DNA of 64,000 nt, taken from positions 434,001-498,000 of the forward strand of contig NZ_SPPK01000001.1 in NCBI RefSeq assembly GCF_004569505.1, given 5' to 3'. The position numbers and the translations under genes are program-made. Positions 21,691 to 29,470 of the stretch are shown here, piece by piece (the stretch's first letter is position 1; every line of letters starts with the position of its first letter). Under the pieces are notes generated by a model that saw nothing but the letters and a program-made list of their open reading frames with translations, was not told where the DNA came from and did not search any database. Source of the DNA: Dysgonomonas mossii (GTDB lineage Bacteria > Bacteroidota > Bacteroidia > Bacteroidales > Dysgonomonadaceae).

Positions 21691-22329
21691 TTATGGCGCG
21701 AGACGCTCAACTTCCCAAACTCCATCTTCAAGCACATATTGTATTCTGTCGTGCAGTCTGTTGCTGCGTCCTTGCCAGAATTCGATAAGATAAGGTTTAA
21801 CGATATATCCTCCCCAGTTTTGAGGACGGACTATATCTTTGTCTTTAAACTTAGATTCATATTCTTTTATCAGTCCTTCCAAGTATTTTCTATCGGGTAT
21901 CGCACGGCTTTGGGGTGATGCCCAAGCTCCCAACTTGCTCTTTGCCGGACGGACTTCGAAGTAAGAGTCTGATTCTGCATCTGACGTTTTTTCAACAATA
22001 CCTTCTATTCTTACTTGTCTTTCCAATTCATTCCAAACAAAAGTTAAGGCACAGTACTTGTTTAGTGTAATTTGATAAGCTTTCTTGCTATCATAATTAG
22101 TAAAAAAAACGAATCCTTGTGGTTTAATCTGCTTGAGTAGTATCATACGCGAAGATGGTTTCCCATCGGGAGTTGCTGTTGCCAGATTCATCGCATTTGG
22201 TTCAAGTGCTTTCGCTATAATAGCTTCGTTAAGCCATTGTTCGAACATATCCATTGGGTCGGATAGGACATCGCTCTCGTCTAGTGTTTTTAAAGTAAAA
22301 TCTCTTCGTATATTAAATAAATCTGTCAT
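21691..22329 (-). CDS. pdxH: Pyridoxamine 5'-phosphate oxidase
   Basis: 212 residues, the normal length. It oxidises pyridoxamine or pyridoxine phosphate to pyridoxal phosphate with FMN and oxygen. Family segments visible are the FMN-binding PSSRMILLKQ and GFVFFTNYDSKKAYQ, and the C-terminal motif WQGRSNRLHDR followed by W and R-L-AP. It is a single gene, with 329 bases to the next operon downstream and 350 upstream. An oxygen-dependent enzyme suggests that the organism meets some oxygen. Confidence 0.95.
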   Translation of the reverse strand: MTDLFNIRRDFTLKTLDESDVLSDPMDMFEQWLNEAIIAKALEPNAMNLATATPDGKPSSRMILLKQIKPQGFVFFTNYDSKKAYQITLNKYCALTFVWNELERQVRIEGIVEKTSDAESDSYFEVRPAKSKLGAWASPQSRAIPDRKYLEGLIKEYESKFKDKDIVRPQNWGGYIVKPYLIEFWQGRSNRLHDRIQYVLEDGVWEVERLAP

Positions 22330-22489
22330 AAATTATGGTTAAAATAGTAGTGAGTTTATTATTGTATATATAAGATAACAAAAAAGCAGTCTTTTTGTTG
22401 TTTTTTTATTTCTTTTTGGTTGTTAAGGTTTTGATATGCAATTTATTACATTTTTATTTTGCTCTTTGTTTATCATCTTTTTTTTTGTT

Positions 22490-22540
22490 AAAAGGTGACA
22501 AAAGTGACACATTTTACTTCCCTTTATCTTGTCACTTTTT
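22490..22540. repeat. Dispersed intergenic repeat, copy 1
   Basis: AAAGGTGACA (22491-22500) is directly followed by its near-copy AAAGTGACAC (22501-22510), and after a 20-base spacer by the inverted arm TGTCACTTTT (22530-22539; nine of ten pairs). The same layout recurs at 48422-48470. Confidence 0.65.
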
Positions 22541-22616
22541 CTACTTCAGTATTCGTAAATATTATTTGCGGAAAGCTTGTGTATAATAAGATAATAGTTG
22601 TGTATAAAAATGAAAA

Positions 22617-22645
22617 ATCCTCACTGACATCACGTCTGCGAGGAT
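22617..22645 (-). terminator. Terminator of the flavodoxin/DUF2023 operon
   Basis: ATCCTC (22617-22622) and GAGGAT (22640-22645) form the outer stem, with a weak GAC/GTC inner helix. On the minus strand a T-run (TTTTTC) follows. Confidence 0.65.
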
Positions 22646-22679
22646 CTAGATCAACTAAAAAAACTATCCAATAGAAAAG

Positions 22680-23024
22680 TTATGCCAAACAAAGTGTATT
22701 AATACTTTTCTTTTGTCTCTTGCTGTATCTGTTGCATTGTTCACAGACACTATATCCTAATAATATTCCTAATATAAAATCTTCTTCAGGTGTTAATAAG
22801 TTCAACGGTTTGTCTCCACATATTGCGTTGGCTACTAAGAGGCATTCCTCTTTGCCGAAAAAGACATTTATATTACCGTTTTTCAGATGGCTTATTTTAT
22901 AATTAATCGAGTTTTTTCCCAATTTCCATCTGACTTTATCTTCATATTCTCCGGGTAGTGTACACAGTACCAAGCTGCGCACCCCTTTTTTGTATTCGTA
23001 AATCAGGTGAAAGAAAACACGCAT
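22680..23024 (-). CDS. DUF2023-type small protein linked to flavodoxin
   Basis: 114 residues, no signal peptide or membrane helix. The sequence (FHLIYEYKKGVRSLVLCTLP, NVFFGKEECL, LTPEEDFILGILLGYSVCEQC) resembles DUF2023, a family found beside flavodoxin genes in Bacteroidetes and Helicobacter. It lies 14 bases after the flavodoxin gene. It may be a flavodoxin partner or modulator; no activity can be read from the sequence. A cysteine cluster (CEQC) lies near the C terminus. Confidence 0.65.
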   Translation of the reverse strand: MRVFFHLIYEYKKGVRSLVLCTLPGEYEDKVRWKLGKNSINYKISHLKNGNINVFFGKEECLLVANAICGDKPLNLLTPEEDFILGILLGYSVCEQCNRYSKRQKKSINTLCLA

Positions 23025-23038
23025 ATTGATTTACTTTG

Positions 23039-23539
23039 TTAAATTGCTTTTTTAAGGTCTTCTGTCCAAATTGCAATGCGTTGATCTGTAAGGTTCGACT
23101 CGTTGTCGTTATCGATGAGCAAACCAAGAAATTCGCCGTCAACAACAGATTCAGAACTGTCGAAGGTATATCCCTCTGTGCTTACCTTACCGATTAGCTC
23201 GCAACCTTTACCCTTTATTACACTGTATATTTTTGATAATGCGTCGCCAAATGTATCGCTATATGAAGATGAATCACCACATCCAAACAGAGCTACTTTT
23301 TTACCATTCAGATCGGCAGCCTTTACTTTGTCGATATAGTATTCCCAATCGTCTTGAAGGTCACCCAATCCTAATGTTGAAGAACCGAATAATATTACAT
23401 CGTAAGCTGAAAAGTCTGTGTTAGCCTTTGATACATCATGTAAGTCAGCCTTGCTTACTTCCAGTTTTTTTGCTATTTCTTCCGCTACTTCTTGTGTATT
23501 GCCTGTTGTTGAGCCGTAGTATATTCCTATTTTTGACAT
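23039..23539 (-). CDS. fldA: Flavodoxin
   Basis: 166 residues, a long-chain flavodoxin. The FMN phosphate loop is visible at the N terminus (IGIYYGSTTGNTQEVAEEI). The isoalloxazine loops are represented by GSSTLGLGDLQDDWEYYID and ALFGCGDSSSYSDTFGDAL. It carries electrons for enzymes such as PFOR and can replace ferredoxin when iron is scarce. It is followed at 14 bases by the DUF2023 gene. Confidence 0.97.
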   Translation of the reverse strand: MSKIGIYYGSTTGNTQEVAEEIAKKLEVSKADLHDVSKANTDFSAYDVILFGSSTLGLGDLQDDWEYYIDKVKAADLNGKKVALFGCGDSSSYSDTFGDALSKIYSVIKGKGCELIGKVSTEGYTFDSSESVVDGEFLGLLIDNDNESNLTDQRIAIWTEDLKKAI

Positions 23540-23698
23540 TCTGATAAATTTAAAATGATTAAATATCTAATTTTCTGTTTACAAAGTAATGACAACCAAG
23601 AAATGTATACAATACCAAGTAATAATGATATTTATGTCACTTTTTCACTATTTATAAGTAGGAATCATCGGTTGATGTAAGATTATCAGTTATATAAA

Positions 23699-23730
23699 CA
23701 AAAAAAGCAGCCTGATTATCAGGCTGCTTT
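23699..23730 (-). terminator. Terminator of rplU-rpmA
   Basis: A perfect 12-bp stem (AAAGCAGCCTGA at 23704-23715, TCAGGCTGCTTT at 23719-23730) with a 3-nt loop. On the minus strand it ends in a run of seven T. It lies 23 bases after the rpmA stop. Confidence 0.92.
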
Positions 23731-23752
23731 CTCTATGTTTTAAACTTGTTTC

Positions 23753-24016
23753 TTAAGCTTCTGCTTTAGGAAGTACAGAAACAAATGATCTGTCGTTTCT
23801 TTTTTTGCGGAAAACCACTGTACCATCTACAAGAGCAAATAATGTATGGTCTTTACCAATACCTACATTTTCTCCCGGATGATGAGTTGTTCCTCTCTGA
23901 CGAACTATGATGTTTCCTGCTTTTACAACTTCTCCACCAAATGCTTTAACGCCCAATCGTTTACTTTCCGATTCACGGCCGTTTTTCGAACTACCTACAC
24001 CTTTCTTGTGTGCCAT
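23753..24016 (-). CDS. rpmA: 50S ribosomal protein L27
   Basis: 87 residues. The start [20 protein letters not shown] and the segment [19 protein letters not shown] are diagnostic of bacterial L27, which sits near the peptidyl-transferase centre. No N-terminal cleaved extension is seen. It is 20 bases after rplU. Confidence 0.98.
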   Translation of the reverse strand: MAHKKGVGSSKNGRESESKRLGVKAFGGEVVKAGNIIVRQRGTTHHPGENVGIGKDHTLFALVDGTVVFRKKRNDRSFVSVLPKAEA

Positions 24017-24036
24017 TGTCTTCTGTTTTTAACTGA

Positions 24037-24348
24037 TTAAGCAATAATTTCTTTTACTATAACTTCTGAAAATTGTTGACGGTGACCGTTTAGTTTACGG
24101 TGTCCTTTTCTTCTTTTCTTGTGGAAAATAAGAACTTTATCACCTTTTGCTTGAGAAACAACCTCAAGAACTACTTTTGCGCCATCTACAGTCGGTGTGC
24201 CTATTGTTACTGTGCCGCCGTTGTCAACTAATAATACTTTATCGAACTCAACTGTTGAGCCATTTTCTGCATTGATTCTATGAACAAACAACTTTTGGTC
24301 TTTTTCAACTTTCATTTGTTGTCCTTGAATGTCTACAATTACGTACAT
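24037..24348 (-). CDS. rplU: 50S ribosomal protein L21
   Basis: 103 residues; start [18 protein letters not shown] and C-terminal [20 protein letters not shown] are typical of L21. It is first in the rplU-rpmA operon. The leader of about 75 nt between its promoter box and start may allow autoregulation, but I could not identify a known leader structure. Confidence 0.98.
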   Translation of the reverse strand: MYVIVDIQGQQMKVEKDQKLFVHRINAENGSTVEFDKVLLVDNGGTVTIGTPTVDGAKVVLEVVSQAKGDKVLIFHKKRRKGHRKLNGHRQQFSEVIVKEIIA

Positions 24349-24430
24349 CTGTTTTGTTATTTACAGGTTATGTGCCTGAGGCGAACCGTTTTATATACAG
24401 TTTCTTGTTAGCCTATTAGCAATCGGGTGG

Positions 24431-24438
24431 CAAAGATA
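24431..24438 (-). promoter_or_regulatory. -7 promoter box for rplU-rpmA
   Basis: On the minus strand TATCTTTG is a perfect TAnnTTTG match. TTTT lies 20 bp upstream at the -33 position. The start codon is about 83 bases downstream. Confidence 0.7.
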
Positions 24439-24477
24439 ATCAATCTCTACTAAAAATTAAAATATTTGTGGAAAAGA

Positions 24478-24978
24478 TTATCGTATTTCTTTGATTTTTA
24501 ATTCACCTGTCAAGTCATTAGGGATTGTTGCGGGGTCTACTCCCATAATGGTAACGATGTTTCTAATGTCTTGTGAGGTTACTTTACGGTAAGTAGTGAG
24601 GGTATTGGGCGTTATAAGGTATTTACTAGCCGCTGTGCCTCCATGCAATGAACTTTGTATAAATATAGAGTCTCCTTTAGCTTCATATGTGTCGGTAGAC
24701 TCACTGATAAGTCCGTCAGAGCCCGAAGATCCTTTTTTTCTGATCGTAGTTTTTACATTTAATTCAGTAAAAGCTCTGGTTGTTTGATTTTCTTTTAAGT
24801 CCAGACTGAAAACAGTATTTAGCATATTGTCGAAGTTGGAATCGGATGTTTTTATTGTCTGCTCGCGCATTAGCCATTCGCCCTGTAAGGTTACGGCTTC
24901 CTCCTCGTTGTCTCCGCATGATGTCATCAAAGTGCAGGCGGTCAGTAAAATTGTAAAGGATAGGATGAAATTCTTCAT
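24478..24978 (-). CDS. Small lipoprotein, lipocalin-like, probably surface-exposed
   Basis: 166 residues from the chosen start. The start at 24978 is preferred over an in-frame ATG 36 bases upstream because the -7 box overlaps that upstream ATG. The signal sequence ends in a lipobox (LMTSC), and acidic residues follow the cysteine (CGDNEEE), as in the Bacteroidetes lipoprotein surface-export signal. The rest is beta-rich (GEWLMREQTI, NTLTTYRKV), suggesting a lipocalin/calycin-type barrel. Function unknown. Confidence 0.75.
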   Translation of the reverse strand: MKNFILSFTILLTACTLMTSCGDNEEEAVTLQGEWLMREQTIKTSDSNFDNMLNTVFSLDLKENQTTRAFTELNVKTTIRKKGSSGSDGLISESTDTYEAKGDSIFIQSSLHGGTAASKYLITPNTLTTYRKVTSQDIRNIVTIMGVDPATIPNDLTGELKIKEIR

Positions 24979-25011
24979 TGTAATGTGTTCGTTATGCAAA
25001 TATTTGTGGTG

Positions 25012-25019
25012 CAAATATA
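25012..25019 (-). promoter_or_regulatory. -7 promoter box for the 24478 lipoprotein gene
   Basis: TATATTTG on the minus strand, a perfect TAnnTTTG. It covers the upstream in-frame ATG (25012-25014), so translation must begin at 24978, about 28 nt into the transcript. Confidence 0.65.
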
Positions 25020-25192
25020 TACATATTTTACTTAATTATATATAGCTCACGCTTTTTATAAGACTTTAAAACCGAAATTAACAAAAGTGTTTAGTTTGTT
25101 GTGTTTTTTAGTTTTATTGTCATAATGAGATTTAATAGTGTTTTTTATTAACAAAAAGTCTTATTTATTTTTTATTTACGAATAAAATGATA

Positions 25193-25200
25193 TAAATTTG
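25193..25200 (+). promoter_or_regulatory. -7 promoter box for asnB
   Basis: TAAATTTG matches TAnnTTTG and lies 40 bases before the asnB start. A TTTA at 25171-25174 is a weak -33 element. Confidence 0.6.
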
Positions 25201-25240
25201 CCAGACTGTTCAAATTTTAAACAAAACAGGTGATAAATAT

Positions 25241-26911
25241 ATGTGTGGATTTGTAGGAGCTTTTGATTTAATACAAGATATAAGCGTTTTGCGGGGGCAG
25301 GTTCTTCGCATGGCAAAAAAAATCCGTCACCGCGGTCCGGATTGGTCGGGGATATATTGTGGTGAGAAATCTATTCTTGCTCACGAAAGATTGTCTATTG
25401 TAGGAGTAGACTCTGGTAAACAACCTCTTTATAGTAAAGATGGTAATTTGGTTTTGGCTGTCAATGGTGAGATCTACAATCACAAAGAAATAAGAAGTCG
25501 CTATCCCGACTACGAATTTCTTACACACTCAGACTGCGAAGTAATCCTGGCTTTGTATAAAGATAAAGGGGTTGATCTATTTGAGGATTTAAATGGCATC
25601 TTTGCTTTTGCGCTTTATGATGTTGAAAATGATATTTGTCTTATTGGACGTGACCATATGGGTATAATTCCTCTTTATATGGGGTATGACGATCATGGAC
25701 AATTTTATGTGGCAAGCGAATTAAAAGCTTTGGAAGGTGTTTGTCCCAACGTGCAGGAGTTCTTACCCGGTTATTATATGTGTAGTGCCGAGGGGAATGA
25801 ATTGAAGCGTTGGTATAAACGTGACTGGATGGAGTATGACAATGTAAAAGATAATGAGTCTGATGAAAATGAGTTGAGAGTAGCTTTGGAGAGCGCTGTG
25901 CATCGCCAATTGATGTCGGATGTTCCTTATGGTGTTTTACTTTCAGGGGGATTGGATTCGTCTATAATATCAGCTATCGCAAAACGATATGCAGCTCGCA
26001 GGATAGAGGATGATAACCAGACCGAAGCTTGGTGGCCTCAACTGCATTCATTTGCTGTTGGGTTGAAAGATTCTCCGGACTTGGTGGCCTCAAAAAAAGT
26101 GGCAGAATATATCGGAACGGTGCATCATGAAATAAATTTCACGGTCGAAGAGGCTCTTGATGCCCTCAGTGATGTGATTTATCATATCGAAACCTATGAT
26201 GTTACTACCGTTCGTGCATCTACCCCTATGTATTTGTTGGCTCGTTTTATAAAATCGATGGGAGTGAAAATGGTGCTTTCCGGCGAAGGTGCAGACGAGT
26301 TGTTTGGTGGTTACTTATATTTTCATAAAGCTCCCGATGCAAAAGCTTTTCATGAAGAAACTGTACGGAAGTTGGATCGATTGCATTTGTACGATTGCTT
26401 GCGTGCGAATAAGTCGTTAGCTGCATGGGGTGTAGAGGGGCGTGTGCCTTTTCTCGATAAAGAATTTATGGATGTTGCTATGCGTTTAAATCCTCAGGAT
26501 AAAATGTGTGGTAATGGTAAAATAGAAAAATATATATTAAGAAAAACATTTCAGGATTATTTGCCTGAAAGTGTTGCTTGGAGGCAAAAAGAGCAATTTT
26601 CAGACGGAGTTGGCTATAATTGGATAGACTCGTTGAGGGAAATGGCTGAAAAGAAAGTCTCGGATAAGCAGATGATGCATGCTTCGGAGCGTTTTCCGAT
26701 CAATCCTCCAATGTCAAAGGAAGAGTATTGGTATCGTACAATGTTTGAAGAGCATTTTCCATCAGCTTCGGCTGCTCATACGGTTCCGTCCGTTCCGTCC
26801 GTCGCCTGTAGTACGGCTGTGGCACTGGAGTGGGATGCGTCTTTCAAGAATAGAGTTGATCCGTCAGGTAGGGCGGTGAAGGCTGTTCATGCAGAAGCAT
26901 ATGATAAATAG
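25241..26911 (+). CDS. asnB: Asparagine synthetase B, glutamine-hydrolysing
   Basis: 556 residues. The N terminus MCGFVGAF gives the catalytic Cys2 of the class II glutaminase domain (about 1-190; RHRGPDWSG, VNGEIYNH). The synthetase domain follows with the ATP pyrophosphatase loop VLLSGGLDSSI and the SGEGADELFGGY motif. It makes asparagine from aspartate and glutamine with ATP. The tail CSTAVALEWDASFKN and DPSGRA is typical of bacterial AsnB. A 9-bp tandem repeat (GTTCCGTCC twice) encodes PSVPSV just before that tail. Own promoter and terminator. Confidence 0.97.
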   Translation: MCGFVGAFDLIQDISVLRGQVLRMAKKIRHRGPDWSGIYCGEKSILAHERLSIVGVDSGKQPLYSKDGNLVLAVNGEIYNHKEIRSRYPDYEFLTHSDCEVILALYKDKGVDLFEDLNGIFAFALYDVENDICLIGRDHMGIIPLYMGYDDHGQFYVASELKALEGVCPNVQEFLPGYYMCSAEGNELKRWYKRDWMEYDNVKDNESDENELRVALESAVHRQLMSDVPYGVLLSGGLDSSIISAIAKRYAARRIEDDNQTEAWWPQLHSFAVGLKDSPDLVASKKVAEYIGTVHHEINFTVEEALDALSDVIYHIETYDVTTVRASTPMYLLARFIKSMGVKMVLSGEGADELFGGYLYFHKAPDAKAFHEETVRKLDRLHLYDCLRANKSLAAWGVEGRVPFLDKEFMDVAMRLNPQDKMCGNGKIEKYILRKTFQDYLPESVAWRQKEQFSDGVGYNWIDSLREMAEKKVSDKQMMHASERFPINPPMSKEEYWYRTMFEEHFPSASAAHTVPSVPSVACSTAVALEWDASFKNRVDPSGRAVKAVHAEAYDK

Positions 26912-26919
26912 TATATTTT

Positions 26920-26945
26920 AAGGAGGTGGTTGCCTCCTTTTTGTT
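26920..26945 (+). terminator. Terminator of asnB
   Basis: AAGGAGG (26920-26926) pairs with CCTCCTT (26933-26939), loop TGGTTG, followed by TTTTTG. Nine bases after the stop codon. Confidence 0.9.
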
Positions 26946-27317
26946 TTATTCTTATCGGTAAAATAAGAGAAATGAAAAACAATTGATTATCGTGATTGTT
27001 TTTATTTCGAAATTAAGTTTTGATTCGAGAGGAATAGTGGCATATAGTTGAAAAGGATGTTGTGTGAGAAGTATTTTGTTGCAGAATTTTTGTAAAGAGC
27101 ATTAAAGAGACGTGATATTAAATATAAACCTATCATTTGTAAATCAATTAAACCTTCATAATGTCTTTATGTTTTGTTTTTAAGTTGAAAATAAAACAAA
27201 AAGATTTTTTTGTTTTGTTAAAGATGAAAAAATGTTATGGATTTCTTGCAAAAACGAATAATTTGTATGAAATTTGTCCCTTGAAAAGATAAAGTAAAAA
27301 AAGACGAAATATAGAGA
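26946..27317. other. Gene-free AT-rich stretch upstream of dapF
   Basis: No gene or convincing promoter box was found. The only structure is an AT inverted repeat, AAAACAAAAA (27193-27202) with TTTTTGTTTT (27207-27216), about 100 bases before dapF. Confidence 0.4.
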
Positions 27318-28157
27318 ATGAAGAAGTTGAAATTCACCAAAATGCACGGCGCGGGCAATGATTATATCTATATGAACGGATTTGTTCAGGAGATAGAAAA
27401 TCCTTCAGCATTAGCAATCCGCCTTAGCAATCGTAATTTTGGTATTGGCTCGGATGGTTTAGTGCTTATATTGCCATCGGAGAATTCAGATTTTAGAATG
27501 CAGATGTTCAATTCCGATGGTTCTGAAGCCGAGATGTGTGGTAATGCTTCTCGTTGCGTAGGAAAATATGTATACGACAACGGATTGACAACAAAAAAGG
27601 AAATTGCGCTGGAAACAAAAGCCGGCGTTAAATATATAACTTTACTGGAGGGAGACGAAAAAGCTCGGAAGGTGACAGTGGATATGGGTGAGCCGATCCT
27701 TGATCCTGAACAAATTCCGGTGAAGGTGGATAAAGAGCCTGTACTTAATTTCCCGTTGGATATCGATGGCAAAATATGGGAAATATCTTGCGTATCCATG
27801 GGGAACCCTCATGCGGTTGTTTTTACAACAGGAATAAAAGAGCTTGATTTGCCTGTAATAGGACCTAAGTTTGAAAAACATCCGATATTCCCTCGAAAAA
27901 CAAATACTGAGTTCATTGAAGTCGTTGATCGTAAAACGTTGAATATGCGTGTGTGGGAACGTGGAGCAGGAGAGACTCTGGCTTGTGGCACAGGAGCCTG
28001 TGCTGCGGCTGTTGCTGCCATACTGAACGGATATTGCGACCGTAAAATAACAATTCACCTGATAGGCGGAGATCTCGAGATAGAATGGGATGAGCAAAAT
28101 AATCACGTGTATATGACCGGTGAGGCTGTGACAGTTTTTGAAGGAGAGATTTTTTAA
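27318..28157 (+). CDS. dapF: Diaminopimelate epimerase
   Basis: 279 residues. Converts LL- to meso-diaminopimelate for lysine and peptidoglycan. The two catalytic cysteines are visible: C74 in [11 protein letters not shown] and C223 in [10 protein letters not shown]. The start [12 protein letters not shown] is the family signature. It is 47 bases before dapL, whose product supplies its substrate. Confidence 0.98.
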   Translation: MKKLKFTKMHGAGNDYIYMNGFVQEIENPSALAIRLSNRNFGIGSDGLVLILPSENSDFRMQMFNSDGSEAEMCGNASRCVGKYVYDNGLTTKKEIALETKAGVKYITLLEGDEKARKVTVDMGEPILDPEQIPVKVDKEPVLNFPLDIDGKIWEISCVSMGNPHAVVFTTGIKELDLPVIGPKFEKHPIFPRKTNTEFIEVVDRKTLNMRVWERGAGETLACGTGACAAAVAAILNGYCDRKITIHLIGGDLEIEWDEQNNHVYMTGEAVTVFEGEIF

Positions 28158-28204
28158 TACTGCGGCCATATAATAGAAGAACCCGAAATTATTAATATAT
28201 AAAA

Positions 28205-29437
28205 ATGGCATTCATAAACGAAAATTATACTAAACTACCGGGAAGTTACTTGTTCTCGGATATTGCAAAAAAAGTAAATGAATTTAAGGCCGCCCATCCT
28301 GAAGCCAATGTTATTCGTTTGGGAATCGGTGATGTTACAAAGCCTCTACCTTCGGCGATAATAAACGCAATGCATGCCGCTGTAGATGAAATGGCGAATG
28401 CATCTACTTTTAGAGGATACGGACCTGAACAAGGGTACGACTTTTTGGTAAATACAATTGTAGAAAATGATTATAAAGCACGTGGCTTGGATATTTCTGC
28501 TGACGAAATATTTGTAAGCGATGGCTCTAAAAGTGATACCGGTAATATCGGCGATATTCTTGGACTTGATAATATTGTTGCTGTTACAGATCCTGTTTAT
28601 CCTGTCTACGTAGATACAAACGTAATGGCTGGCCGTGCAGGAGAATTGCAGGCAAATGGCAAATGGAATAAGCTTGTTTATATTCCATGTACATCAGAGA
28701 ATGACTTTATTCCGTCATTGCCGACAGAGAAAGTAGACATCGTTTACTTGTGTTATCCTAACAATCCTACAGGTACTACATTGACGAAAGATCAATTGAA
28801 AGTATGGGTTGATTATGCTCTCCAAAATAAGGTACTTATCCTATTTGATGGTGCTTACAAAGAATTTATTACTGAAAGCGATGTTCCTCATAGTATATAC
28901 GAGATAGAGGGAGCACGAGAAGTGGCTATCGAGTTTCGTAGTTTTTCTAAAACTGCCGGATTTACAGGTACTCGTTGTGCTTATACCGTTGTGCCTAAAA
29001 CTGTGATGGGATACACCAAAACCGGAGAAAAGATTTCTTATAATAAATTGTGGAACAGACGCCATACTACTAAGTTTAACGGTGTTCCATATATTATTCA
29101 ACGTGCAGCCGAGGCTTGTTTTTCTGCCGAAGGTAAAAAGCAGATAAAAGATATCATCGACTATTATATGAATAATGCAAAGATCATTCGTGAGGGTCTC
29201 GCTTCCGAAGGATTGCAAGTATATGGTGGTGTGAACTCTCCTTATATTTGGGTGAAAACTCCAAAAGGAATGACATCGTGGGGATTCTTCGATTATCTAT
29301 TGAATGATCTGCATGTTGTAGGAACTCCCGGTGTAGGTTTTGGCCCTAGTGGAGAAGGTTATTTAAGGTTAACGGCATTTGGTACTTTAGAAAATACCAA
29401 AGAGGCTGTTGGTCGATTAAAAAAGATTTCTATTTGA
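28205..29437 (+). CDS. dapL: LL-diaminopimelate aminotransferase
   Basis: 410 residues, class I/II aminotransferase fold. Makes LL-diaminopimelate directly from tetrahydrodipicolinate and glutamate (the DapL shortcut). Visible: start [20 protein letters not shown] region [12 protein letters not shown] lysine K249 in [12 protein letters not shown], and C-terminal [16 protein letters not shown]. It is next to dapF and 33 bases before glnN, so lysine synthesis and glutamine synthesis may be co-transcribed. Confidence 0.95.
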   Translation: MAFINENYTKLPGSYLFSDIAKKVNEFKAAHPEANVIRLGIGDVTKPLPSAIINAMHAAVDEMANASTFRGYGPEQGYDFLVNTIVENDYKARGLDISADEIFVSDGSKSDTGNIGDILGLDNIVAVTDPVYPVYVDTNVMAGRAGELQANGKWNKLVYIPCTSENDFIPSLPTEKVDIVYLCYPNNPTGTTLTKDQLKVWVDYALQNKVLILFDGAYKEFITESDVPHSIYEIEGAREVAIEFRSFSKTAGFTGTRCAYTVVPKTVMGYTKTGEKISYNKLWNRRHTTKFNGVPYIIQRAAEACFSAEGKKQIKDIIDYYMNNAKIIREGLASEGLQVYGGVNSPYIWVKTPKGMTSWGFFDYLLNDLHVVGTPGVGFGPSGEGYLRLTAFGTLENTKEAVGRLKKISI

Positions 29438-29470
29438 TAAATCCTATATAAACTCAATAAAAGTAAATTT

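Larger units (their letters stand above)
22330..22679. other. Gene-free stretch upstream of pdxH
   Basis: AT-rich, 350 bases. It holds one copy of the GGTGACA repeat (22490-22540) and the terminator of the DUF2023 gene (22617-22645). A 63-codon plus-strand ORF (22395-22586) is Phe/Leu/Cys-rich and spans the repeat; I do not count it as a gene. No clear -7 box for pdxH was found. Confidence 0.5.

Noticed and set aside
22395..22586. 63-codon plus-strand ORF
   Set aside because: Composition is almost only Phe, Leu, Ser and Lys from AT-rich DNA, and it runs through the dispersed repeat.
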